Positions 25,143 to 32,784 of a DNA stretch of 64,000 bases are shown here, one piece after another. Location of the stretch: assembly GCA_026398415.1 (NCBI GenBank), contig JAPLSY010000030.1, forward strand, positions 85,306 through 149,305. Direction: 5' to 3'. The stretch is from Kiritimatiellota bacterium (lineage in GTDB: Bacteria; Verrucomicrobiota; Kiritimatiellia; JAAZAB01). The position numbers and the translations under genes are program-made. The notes under the pieces are model-generated. The model saw nothing but the letters and a program-made list of their open reading frames with translations. It was not told where the DNA came from and searched no databases. How positions within the stretch are numbered: position 1 is the first letter of the stretch; every line of letters begins with the position of its first letter.

Positions 25143-26213
25143 GTGTTTTCACAGCCGCGGATCACGATAAAAAAACTGGCCGAGGAAATCGGGCTTTCGG
25201 TCTGCACGATCAACAAGGCCCTGAATAATAAGCCGCGCATCAGTCCGGCCACGCGGGAATTGGTGATAAAATCAGCCGTGCGGTTCGGATACCGGCCCAA
25301 CACACTGGCCAAGGCGCTTGCCCGCCCGGTTCTCTCCATCGGCTTTGTATACCCAGACGTCTGGCCCAGCCATACCGGCTTGCTTATTCGCGGCGCCCGT
25401 GAAAGCCTGGAGCAATTACGTGATCATCGGGTCAATTCGCTGTTGCGTCCTTTTCCGGCAAGCGATGAAAAATCTTTCATATCCATTATAAAAGATTTGG
25501 CCGACAATCGAGTCTCTGGAATTATTATATGTCTATCTTATTACACCACCGAATGCATTAATAAGGCCTGGCAAATTCTCAACGAGGCCAAAATCCCATT
25601 CGTTCTGCTTGGAAGCAATATTCCCGGGGGGCCTCAGATTTGCGCCGTATGGCACGATTGCCACCGCTGCGGACGCATGGCAGCCGAGGTGCTTGACTGG
25701 ATGGCGCCGGACCGTTCCGTTGCGGTTTTTATAGGCCGGGAAGGCGTGCTCGATCACGATTTGAAAATAGAAGGATTTCAGAGCTGGCTGGGTCAATCCC
25801 GGATAAAACTGGCCGGGATTGGAGAAACGCATGACGATCCCGCGCAAGGATTTCCGGTTGCCCGCGATTTGTTCCGGCAATATCCGGACATTGGTGGAAT
25901 TTATATTGGAACCGAAAACGCATCGGGAATCTGCCGTTACTTAGTGGAGTCAGGATTGGCGGGCAAAGTCAAGGTGGTGGCGACCGGCGTGTCCGATGAT
26001 GTTTTACACGGACTTGAACTTGGCATAGTGCATTGCAGTATCAATCAGAATCAACCACTCCAGGGGCGGCAGGCCGCCGGAATTCTCTATGATTATCTGG
26101 AACTGGGTAGTATGCCCAAGTCTTCCGAAATTCTAATCACACCGGAACTGATTTTGCGGAGCACAGTGGACACCCTGTGTACCGGCAGTATCGAGGACAC
26201 AAAAAATAGATAA
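25143..26213 (+). CDS. LacI-family transcription regulator
   Basis: 356 residues: N-terminal LacI helix-turn-helix (TIKKLAEEIGLSVCTINKALNNKPRISPATRELV, residues 8-42) with the hinge YRPNTLAKALA, then a periplasmic-binding-protein-like sensor domain (GFVYPDVW, VSGIIICLSYY, VFIGREGVLDH, IGGIYIGTENASG). The GTG start is preceded by AAAGGAG. Identical CG-centred operator cores lie over its own promoter and immediately before the downstream glycoside hydrolase gene, so it should repress both and be relieved by a sugar released by that enzyme. Confidence 0.92.
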   Translation: MFSQPRITIKKLAEEIGLSVCTINKALNNKPRISPATRELVIKSAVRFGYRPNTLAKALARPVLSIGFVYPDVWPSHTGLLIRGARESLEQLRDHRVNSLLRPFPASDEKSFISIIKDLADNRVSGIIICLSYYTTECINKAWQILNEAKIPFVLLGSNIPGGPQICAVWHDCHRCGRMAAEVLDWMAPDRSVAVFIGREGVLDHDLKIEGFQSWLGQSRIKLAGIGETHDDPAQGFPVARDLFRQYPDIGGIYIGTENASGICRYLVESGLAGKVKVVATGVSDDVLHGLELGIVHCSINQNQPLQGRQAAGILYDYLELGSMPKSSEILITPELILRSTVDTLCTGSIEDTKNR

Positions 26214-26235
26214 AGAGGATATTTTTTATCGCGGT

Positions 26236-26251
26236 GAATAAACGTTTATTC
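26236..26251 (+). promoter_or_regulatory. Perfect LacI-type operator
   Basis: GAATAAACGTTTATTC is a perfect 16-bp palindrome between the LacI gene and the glycoside hydrolase gene. It shares the TAAACGTTTA core with the operator at 25113-25128. Confidence 0.75.
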
Positions 26252-26276
26252 AAACATGAAAGGAGAGCCGAGAGCC

Positions 26277-28310
26277 ATGACTATATTAGTACGGATGAAA
26301 ATCTTGCGTATTTTATTAAAACTGACCGTCTTGTGTTTCTTTATCGGGTTTGGGTATTTTAACCCTAACATTGCGGAGGCTGGAAATATGACAAATAACG
26401 GGATAAAAATTGATATACAGTCGCCCTATTCCGTCACATTGAACCTGGACTTGGAACCATCCGGCGGTCCCTGGGGCGCGTTACGACCGGAGAAAAATAA
26501 AATATCGGTTGAAAACGATATTTACAGCCTGATTCTTAACAAGACGGCTTTGGAAGCCGACGTTACCGGCCTTGAATATATCCTCCGCCGCAAGGATGGT
26601 ACGCCGTTTCTTTTGAAACGCATAGAAGCCGCGGTTGATGTGAGCGCGGGCAACGTCCAAAACATCATTACTCCATATGGATATATGCATGCCACTCAAT
26701 GCATCACGCCGTATGAGCATTGGCATTGGGGATTTAAAGATTTTGCCCTGGCCAGTTCCGGCGACCCTGTTATCACGGTATTAGACCATGGCCAAAATAA
26801 TAAATGCACGGTCGGCATGGCATGGACCGCGCCTGAAACTTATATAGAGGCAAAGCCGCTCCCCGGTTCTAATTCGGAGTGGAACAGGAAATACAGGGTT
26901 TCATTGACAAGACCAAGATTTCCGATGAATTTAGAAGCGCCGCCGGTACAGGTATCGGAATATCGCGACGGAATATTTATCTCTACCAAACCTGAAACGT
27001 GGTTCAGGACCATGCGGCGTTATGCTGCATACGTTGACCAACGCAGAGGATACAAGCCGCGCAAGCTATCCCCGTGGAGTTTATCGCCCTGTTGGAGCAT
27101 AGCGTGGACGCTTTGGTCGCCGCCGGAACTCAAGAAAGGGGGAAAGGGATGGATGCAGAAGATCCTGGAATCCCAAGCCCCATTGGCGAAGGAGATGGGC
27201 TTCGACGTCATCCATCTGGAGGCCGATTCCTTGCAGTGGGACTTGTACCATGAGCCAAGTAAAACGGCATTCTCCGACTTTAAAGGCACGCTGAAAAAAT
27301 TGAATGATCTTGGAATGATTCTTGAAATGCATTTCTCCACGCCCTGCCTCCCGAAAGGGGCTCCTGATTACGATAACTTCAAGGCCTATGCCGTGGCAAC
27401 TCTTAGTGAACCGGCAGCCGTCGCCGACGATACGCGGCTATGTCCCCGCACGCAGGGGATGCAGCAACGCTTGGTGGAATGTGTCCAGCACATGGTGCGC
27501 GACATGGGGGTCAAGTCGTTCTGGGTGGACTTCTGTGACGACAAGGTTCCGCTTGAACCATGCATCGCCAAGCATGAACATGCGTGGAACACGCTGGGCG
27601 AAGGTTGGGATGCCCAGATGCAAGCATACACTGAAGCCGCATGGAAGATCGATCCCGAAGTGACGTTCCTTGCCCGCCGCAGTATCGCCAGTCTTAATAA
27701 CAAGCCGTATTTAACGCATGGTTGCGCCTTTGATTGCGAATATTCCCTGGCGTTAAACAGACACGATGCCGTTTACATTAGAAGCCTGGGCGATGTTATT
27801 CCATTCACTTTTCACGGAATATGGCCTGACTCGGAGTCCGACCAGGGCGTGGCGATGCAAATGGCAAACTGCACGTTTCTCATGGTGCCGGTGGTGTGCC
27901 AGGAACTGGCCCGTTTGTCCCAGGGGCACCGTGATGTCATCAAGGCCTGGTTAAGCTTTTATAAAATACATGCTTCCGATCTTATCCTCGGCGATTTTGA
28001 GCCGCTTACTTTTTCGCTGTCCGGCCCATTCCGGATAGAAAGCAAGGGCAAGGCGTTTATCGGGTGTTTTGAAGTGGTGCCGGGTACGGTGCCCCTCACA
28101 ACCCAACCATCTGAAATCTGGGTTTTGAACACGGTTGCGAAGGATTTCTTTACGCGGTTAACGCCCATTAAGGGAACTTTTAAGGCGCAATGGCTTGACT
28201 ACCGGTTACGGCCAACTGGCCCGGAATTTAAGGTTAGCGCAGAAGACGGGCAATTACTTATCAGCGGTAATTGTCAGACACTTCCGTCCATGTTGCATTT
28301 GTGGCAATGA
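26277..28310 (+). CDS. Exported glycoside hydrolase, GH36/GH31-like (clan D type)
   Basis: About 677 residues from the ATG at 26277 (alternatives 26256 and 26295). A signal peptide is clear: MKILRILLKLTVLCFFIGF, with cleavage near AEA. A beta-sandwich region precedes a TIM barrel with DVIHLEADSLQWDLYHEP, GMILEMHFSTP and MGVKSFWVDFCDDK, the last resembling the nucleophile strand of GH36/GH31 alpha-galactosidases. The C-terminal 100 residues form an all-beta module (FEVVPGTVPL). Placement behind the LacI regulator and its operator indicates an inducible, periplasmic or surface glycosidase. The exact glycan is not readable. Confidence 0.65.
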   Translation: MTILVRMKILRILLKLTVLCFFIGFGYFNPNIAEAGNMTNNGIKIDIQSPYSVTLNLDLEPSGGPWGALRPEKNKISVENDIYSLILNKTALEADVTGLEYILRRKDGTPFLLKRIEAAVDVSAGNVQNIITPYGYMHATQCITPYEHWHWGFKDFALASSGDPVITVLDHGQNNKCTVGMAWTAPETYIEAKPLPGSNSEWNRKYRVSLTRPRFPMNLEAPPVQVSEYRDGIFISTKPETWFRTMRRYAAYVDQRRGYKPRKLSPWSLSPCWSIAWTLWSPPELKKGGKGWMQKILESQAPLAKEMGFDVIHLEADSLQWDLYHEPSKTAFSDFKGTLKKLNDLGMILEMHFSTPCLPKGAPDYDNFKAYAVATLSEPAAVADDTRLCPRTQGMQQRLVECVQHMVRDMGVKSFWVDFCDDKVPLEPCIAKHEHAWNTLGEGWDAQMQAYTEAAWKIDPEVTFLARRSIASLNNKPYLTHGCAFDCEYSLALNRHDAVYIRSLGDVIPFTFHGIWPDSESDQGVAMQMANCTFLMVPVVCQELARLSQGHRDVIKAWLSFYKIHASDLILGDFEPLTFSLSGPFRIESKGKAFIGCFEVVPGTVPLTTQPSEIWVLNTVAKDFFTRLTPIKGTFKAQWLDYRLRPTGPEFKVSAEDGQLLISGNCQTLPSMLHLWQ

Positions 28311-28365
28311 TGGACAACCAATGCCAAGGAGGTTCGATTTAAAAGAGCATGCGTGCAATAACTTC

Positions 28366-28392
28366 CGGACTCGTCCAACAAGTCTGATTTTT
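28366..28392 (+). terminator. Candidate terminator of the LacI-glycosidase operon
   Basis: CGGACT (28366-28371) and AGTCTG (28381-28386) form a 6-bp stem with one G-T pair and a 9-nt loop, followed by ATTTTT. It lies between the convergent glycosidase and glycosyltransferase genes. Confidence 0.4.
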
Positions 28393-29438
28393 CAACTTCG
28401 CCGCAGACATGGCCGAACGAGCCGCCAGTAGAGCCGGAAAACGGCGTTGACGGCGGCATTCAGAAGCCGCCCGGCACGCGACGCGGTCAGTCCGCCCGGC
28501 AAGTCCAATCTGTCGCCCTGGAGCAGGTTAACATCAGCCACTTTGCGGAGACGCTGAACCGCGCGGCGCTTGGCGCGTAATGCGGCACTGCCGCACGCGG
28601 CATCCCAGGTTCCCTTCAGAAACGCGCCGGCCTGTCCGTGACCCAAGCAGAAACATCCGGCGCAGAACTGCATACTGAAGATCGCCGGCAGGACCAGCCA
28701 GAACGTGCGGGGATCATAATTTTTCCGCATGAACCACCAGCGGTTACGCGTCTGATACCGAACCCATTTCATGCCGCGCGCGCGCCGCTGGTGATAGGCA
28801 ATAGCTTCGGACACCAGGTAACAGGGATACCCGGCCAGCGACAGGCGAAAGGTCAAGTCCCCGTCTTCCCACCCGAATATAAAATCGTCATCGAACCCGC
28901 CCACCGCCAGCACGCGGCGGCGATCGAACAGCGCGGCACCCGCGGAGATGCACGGCACCCTGACCGTCCCGCGCGCATCCAACGGCCGGGCGGCAATTTC
29001 CCCGGCATAGTGCAGGGTAATCCCGTTATACTGGACTTTATCCGGCTGGTCATGCAGGCGGATCTGGCCGCTGACCGCGCCTGCTTCGGGATGCGCCCGA
29101 AACACTTCGGCCAGCCGCATCACATAATCGTCCGCCAGGACAATGTCGTTATCCATGATCAGGACCATGTCGGCCGTGGCGCGCCGCAGACCTGCGTTGC
29201 GCGCCGGATTGGGCCCCTTGTTTTCGGGCAGGCTGATCACCTGCACATTGGGAAATTCCCGGCGCACAAGCGCGAGGGAGTCGTCCCCGGAATGATTGTC
29301 CACCAGGAACACCTCGGCCAAGCGGACCTTCCGGAGGGCGAAGACCGATTGAAGGGTCGGCCGGAGGGTATCCGCCCCGTTGAAATTAATGACCGCGACA
29401 CTGACGCGGACATCCTGGGTTTCAGTTTGGTTGGACAT
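28392..29438 (-). CDS. Family 2 glycosyltransferase
   Basis: 348 residues of the GT-A fold, GT2 type, which transfers an NDP-activated sugar. The N-terminus has VAVINFNGADTLRPTLQSV, the metal-binding DxD reads MDNDIVLADDYV, and GWEDGDLTFRLSLAGY is the acceptor-site ED motif. A weakly hydrophobic stretch (FWLVLPAIFSMQFCAG) near residue 270 suggests membrane association. The ATG at 29438 is used because the extra upstream frame reads repeat-like DNA. It shares strand with the polysaccharide deacetylase gene, separated by a repeat-bearing gap of about 200 bp. Confidence 0.88.
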   Translation of the reverse strand: MSNQTETQDVRVSVAVINFNGADTLRPTLQSVFALRKVRLAEVFLVDNHSGDDSLALVRREFPNVQVISLPENKGPNPARNAGLRRATADMVLIMDNDIVLADDYVMRLAEVFRAHPEAGAVSGQIRLHDQPDKVQYNGITLHYAGEIAARPLDARGTVRVPCISAGAALFDRRRVLAVGGFDDDFIFGWEDGDLTFRLSLAGYPCYLVSEAIAYHQRRARGMKWVRYQTRNRWWFMRKNYDPRTFWLVLPAIFSMQFCAGCFCLGHGQAGAFLKGTWDAACGSAALRAKRRAVQRLRKVADVNLLQGDRLDLPGGLTASRAGRLLNAAVNAVFRLYWRLVRPCLRRS

Positions 29439-29483
29439 ATTAATCAGGCGGCAAACGCCGCAACTTTGACAAAATGATGTTTT

Positions 29484-29589
29484 CACACGGAGCCACAAAG
29501 CCACGAAGAATAGCGATGTGATGGGCACGGTGACGACCAACGGGCTGTCATGTCTGTTGTCTGCTTCGTGCCTTCGTGTCTTTGTGTGA
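29484..29589. repeat. CTTCGTG-type 8-nt repeats in inverted arrangement, plus 7-nt words
   Basis: On the minus strand, 29510-29484 reads three units of the CTTCGTGG/CTTTGTGG word. On the plus strand, 29563-29588 reads CTTCGTGC, CTTCGTGT, CTTTGTGT, immediately preceded by two 7-nt units TGTCTGT and TGTCTGC (29551-29564), the complement of the AGACGAC-type word seen at other loci. The gap between the deacetylase and glycosyltransferase genes holds nothing else recognised. Confidence 0.65.
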
Positions 29590-29640
29590 GAATGTCTTTT
29601 CCCCGTTTCTTGATTTCTCTGCTTTTCCGAGACCCCGCTT

Positions 29641-30786
29641 TCACGGCTTGGGCCCCTGGATCACGTCCAACATGTCCGGAATGATCACGGCGCCCTGTTG
29701 TTGTCGAAACGCGGAACGGACGGGAACGCGGTGACGCAAGTCCGGGTTCTGCGGGTCGAACAACCCGAAGCGCACCTGGTACCGGCCGAGCGGCGCCTGC
29801 CGTGGTACGATGACCAGATGCTTCAAGACCCGGTCACGGACATCGCACAGCCGCGGAATTTTATGATCATCCTGAAACCGAATGGTTCCATCCGGGCTGG
29901 TATAATGCACAAAGGCCGCGGGCATCAGGTTGCCCCAACCGGGCGGCACGTCCCAGAAATAGCGGACCCAGAATCCTTCTCCGGGCGGCAGGGGCTGGGC
30001 AGGAATCTGCAGGCCCAGCAGACGGACGCCGTTTTTAAATTCCGCCACCGGACGCCCGGCGGTACGCAGGAGGTCCGGCACGGTCACGAACCGAAACCCC
30101 TGCACTTTAAGCTTTTCCAGGATCAGCGGCACGGCGGCCGCCGTATTCCGCCGGTCGGCGCCCAGGTTGGTCTCCCAGCCATCGTGCAGGAGCAGGATGT
30201 CGCCGGGCGTCGCCTGCGAAACGATGCGGTCCACGAGTTCCTCGACGGGGTGCGGGTTCCAGTCGTTGGCATCGGCCGACCAGCCCGCAATGGCCATGCC
30301 CTGTGCCCGGCAGGCCTCCTGCATGCCCGGGCCGTTGATTCCATAGGGCGGCCGGAACCATAAGGGCTTAACGCCGGTTACGGTCTCGATCGCGCGATAG
30401 CCATCGGCGATATCCTGGGAAATATCGGACGCGGTGCTTTGATCAAACCGGGAATGCCGGAACGTGTGGTTGCCGATGAGATGGCCTTCGGCCTTGATGC
30501 GCCGGGCCGTTTCCGGGTAGCGCTCCACATTGGCGCCGATCAGGAAAAAGGTGGCCTTGACCTGCTGGCGCTTGAGCGCATCCAGGATCTGGCCCGTGGC
30601 CGGCTCATTGGGGCCGTCATCGAAGGTCAGGGCGATGACTTTTTCGCGCACGGGCACAAAGTAAATTATCTCACCGGGATCGGCCGTAGGCTTAAAAGAC
30701 GTCGGCTGGCGCTGACAGCCAAGCAATCCCGGCCACCCCAGCAGCAGACAAACAGCCCATGCCGCAAATAAACGCATCGGAACCAT
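29641..30786 (-). CDS. Polysaccharide deacetylase (NodB homology) lipoprotein
   Basis: 381 residues, carbohydrate esterase family 4, removing N- or O-acetyl groups from peptidoglycan or another glycan. The lipobox LLGC lies near residue 24, so it is anchored to a membrane outside the cytoplasm. NodB motifs are all present: TFDDGP, the metal-binding NHTFRHSRFD, RPPYG, SADANDW and LLLHDG. The last 130 residues form a beta-rich extra domain (GEGFWVRYFWDVPPGWG). A weak promoter (TACAGT six bases before the ATG) is present. Confidence 0.9.
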   Translation of the reverse strand: MVPMRLFAAWAVCLLLGWPGLLGCQRQPTSFKPTADPGEIIYFVPVREKVIALTFDDGPNEPATGQILDALKRQQVKATFFLIGANVERYPETARRIKAEGHLIGNHTFRHSRFDQSTASDISQDIADGYRAIETVTGVKPLWFRPPYGINGPGMQEACRAQGMAIAGWSADANDWNPHPVEELVDRIVSQATPGDILLLHDGWETNLGADRRNTAAAVPLILEKLKVQGFRFVTVPDLLRTAGRPVAEFKNGVRLLGLQIPAQPLPPGEGFWVRYFWDVPPGWGNLMPAAFVHYTSPDGTIRFQDDHKIPRLCDVRDRVLKHLVIVPRQAPLGRYQVRFGLFDPQNPDLRHRVPVRSAFRQQQGAVIIPDMLDVIQGPKP

Positions 30787-30892
30787 GGGATCACTGTAAC
30801 AAGCCTGCCAGTAACGTTAAAGCATAAACGCACAGGCTTCGGCCAACAATTATGGCTTGATGCCGCCCAAGGGTCGGGCTACCATCGCGACC

Positions 30893-31882
30893 ATGACCAA
30901 AGCAGGCATTAAACAATTACTGAAATTCGGCGTCAGCCTGCTGTTGCTGTTTTTTACATTGCGCCTGATTGACTGGCGGGGAAGCCTGGAACTGGCCGGC
31001 CGCGCCAACCCGGTCCTGATGGCCGTGGCCGTGGGCCTCCTGCTGGCCGAGCGCATCCTGAGCGTAAGCAAATGGCTCCTGCTCCTGCGGGTAAAAGGCT
31101 CGCCCATCACGTTTTGGCGCCTGCTGGTGATCAACTATATCGGTGGATTCTGGGGCCTGGTATTGCCTTCCAGCGTCAGCGCCGACATCGTGCGGGGATA
31201 TTATCTTTCCAAGAGTACCGCCAACGTCTCGCTGGCGGTGACATCCATGGTGATTGACCGGCTCATGGGCGCGCTGTCACTTGTTTGCCTGGGATGCGTC
31301 AGCGCCTGGATGGTCGGCGATACCTTCGGCCTGGCGCATGCGCGCCTGATTGCTGCCGGCGTGGCCGTGGCGCTTTTTCTCGGCATCGCGCTCCTGTTTC
31401 ACAATGGTTTTATGCACTGGGTGGACCGCCGGATTATCCAGCGAGTGACGGACCGGAAAGTAATCCAACATGTACGCCGGTGGATTGTCACCTGTTTACA
31501 GTACCGGCAATATCCGCGCGCACTGGTAGCGTCGTTCTTGCTTACCGGATTCGTGCAGATGCTGCGGGTGCTGGTTTTTTACGCAGTCGCCGTGGGTTTC
31601 GGGGTGCACGTGTCGGTGACGTATTACTTTATCTTCGTGCCGCTCATCATGTTGCTCATCATGTTGCCGGTGTCCATTAATGGCATCGGCGTGCGCGAGG
31701 GCAGTTTTGTGGCGTTTTTCGCGCTGGTGGGTGTGCCCTCGGCACAGGCCTTTATCATTTCCTTTGTCGTATCCGTGTTGACAACCCTGATGACCGCCGT
31801 CGGCGGCGTTGTCTACATGTTCGATAAAAGCGCCATCAAGCCCATGGTGGTCATTCCAAAGCAACCGGCACTTAAGGTATAG
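30893..31882 (+). CDS. Flippase-like membrane protein (LPG synthase TM / UPF0104 family)
   Basis: About 329 residues with seven or eight hydrophobic segments, e.g. FGVSLLLLFFTLRLI, VLMAVAVGLLLAERIL and ALSLVCLGCVSAWMVG. Signature regions of the lysylphosphatidylglycerol synthase transmembrane family are SKWLLLLRVKG, NYIGGFWGLVLPSSVSADIVRGYYLSK and PVSINGIGVREGSFVAFF. The catalytic GNAT-like domain of MprF is absent, so this is the stand-alone flippase-like form often found next to glycosyltransferases. The start may be 30860 instead. It is divergent from the deacetylase gene. Confidence 0.85.
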   Translation: MTKAGIKQLLKFGVSLLLLFFTLRLIDWRGSLELAGRANPVLMAVAVGLLLAERILSVSKWLLLLRVKGSPITFWRLLVINYIGGFWGLVLPSSVSADIVRGYYLSKSTANVSLAVTSMVIDRLMGALSLVCLGCVSAWMVGDTFGLAHARLIAAGVAVALFLGIALLFHNGFMHWVDRRIIQRVTDRKVIQHVRRWIVTCLQYRQYPRALVASFLLTGFVQMLRVLVFYAVAVGFGVHVSVTYYFIFVPLIMLLIMLPVSINGIGVREGSFVAFFALVGVPSAQAFIISFVVSVLTTLMTAVGGVVYMFDKSAIKPMVVIPKQPALKV

Positions 31883-31920
31883 CCACCCGCGCCCGGTTCG
31901 GACTCCATCGTGCGGCGAGA

Positions 31921-32667
31921 TTATTTCCGGCCGACGCCCAGCTTATTCTCGACCAGATAGCGATAGCTCGCACGCACGGCGGAGAGCATGTCGCCCGCGC
32001 AAGAGTCGAGTTCGACAATGCCCCACTTGATATTACTCTTCTCGGCGGCCTTCACCGCCGCCTTGATGTCCACCTTGCCCTGGCCGACGGCCGTCATGGG
32101 CTGGCCCTTCACGCAGGGACCGTCCTTGATGTGCAACAGGCTGGTGCGCTTGGCGTATTTCGCGATCAGTTTCGCCGGCTCGGCGCCGCCGGTGGCAATC
32201 CAATAAATGTCGAATTGCGGCTGGATCTTCGGACAGAGCGCCAACAATTTCTCGCCCCGGTTGGCGGCATCGTACTCCCACCAGTGGTTGTGATAATTGA
32301 CCGTTAAGCCATTGCTCGCGTAGCGGTCCACAACGGCGTTAATCTTATCGGCCAGCGCCTTGACCGCATCGTCCGAGGCAAACTGATCGCGGCCGAACCC
32401 GCTCACGAGGTGTTTGTAGCCCAGCGTCCGGGCATCGGCCATGACCTGGTCAACCGCAGCCGGGTTGAACACGTCGCAGTGCGCACTACAAGCCACCAGG
32501 CCCTGCTCGTCCAGCATCTTGCGGACTTCCGCTGCCGGCCGCCCGTAAAGGCCGGCGAACTCAACGCCCTTATAGCCGATCTCCGCCACGGCCTTCAGCG
32601 TACCGGGCAAATCCTTCTCGGCCAGGTCCCGAACCGAGTACAACTGCAGCGCCAACGATAGTTTCAT
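31921..32667 (-). CDS. Sugar phosphate isomerase/epimerase-like TIM barrel
   Basis: 248 residues of the xylose isomerase-like/AP endonuclease 2 family. The start LSLALQLYSVRDLAEKDLPG is characteristic, followed by GYKGVEFAGLYG, NYHNHWWEYD and LLHIKDG with metal-binding His, Asp and Glu. The ATG at 32667 is preceded by AAAGGAGG. Members interconvert keto-sugars or inositol derivatives; this one has no diagnostic neighbour. A paralogue is at 46337-47128. Confidence 0.85.
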   Translation of the reverse strand: MKLSLALQLYSVRDLAEKDLPGTLKAVAEIGYKGVEFAGLYGRPAAEVRKMLDEQGLVACSAHCDVFNPAAVDQVMADARTLGYKHLVSGFGRDQFASDDAVKALADKINAVVDRYASNGLTVNYHNHWWEYDAANRGEKLLALCPKIQPQFDIYWIATGGAEPAKLIAKYAKRTSLLHIKDGPCVKGQPMTAVGQGKVDIKAAVKAAEKSNIKWGIVELDSCAGDMLSAVRASYRYLVENKLGVGRK

Positions 32668-32784
32668 AACAGCAGATCCTCCTTTAGGATGGTTGTTGAA
32701 CACTGACGCAGGACGGACGGTACTCTGTTTGGCTGTTATGTCAAACAGATACGGGCTTTTCGATTTAGCGTTCAGGCAGTGCCA

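Noticed and set aside
28638..29477. 279-codon plus-strand frame opposite the glycosyltransferase
   Set aside because: Antisense to a clear GT2 enzyme; composition typical of shadow frames.
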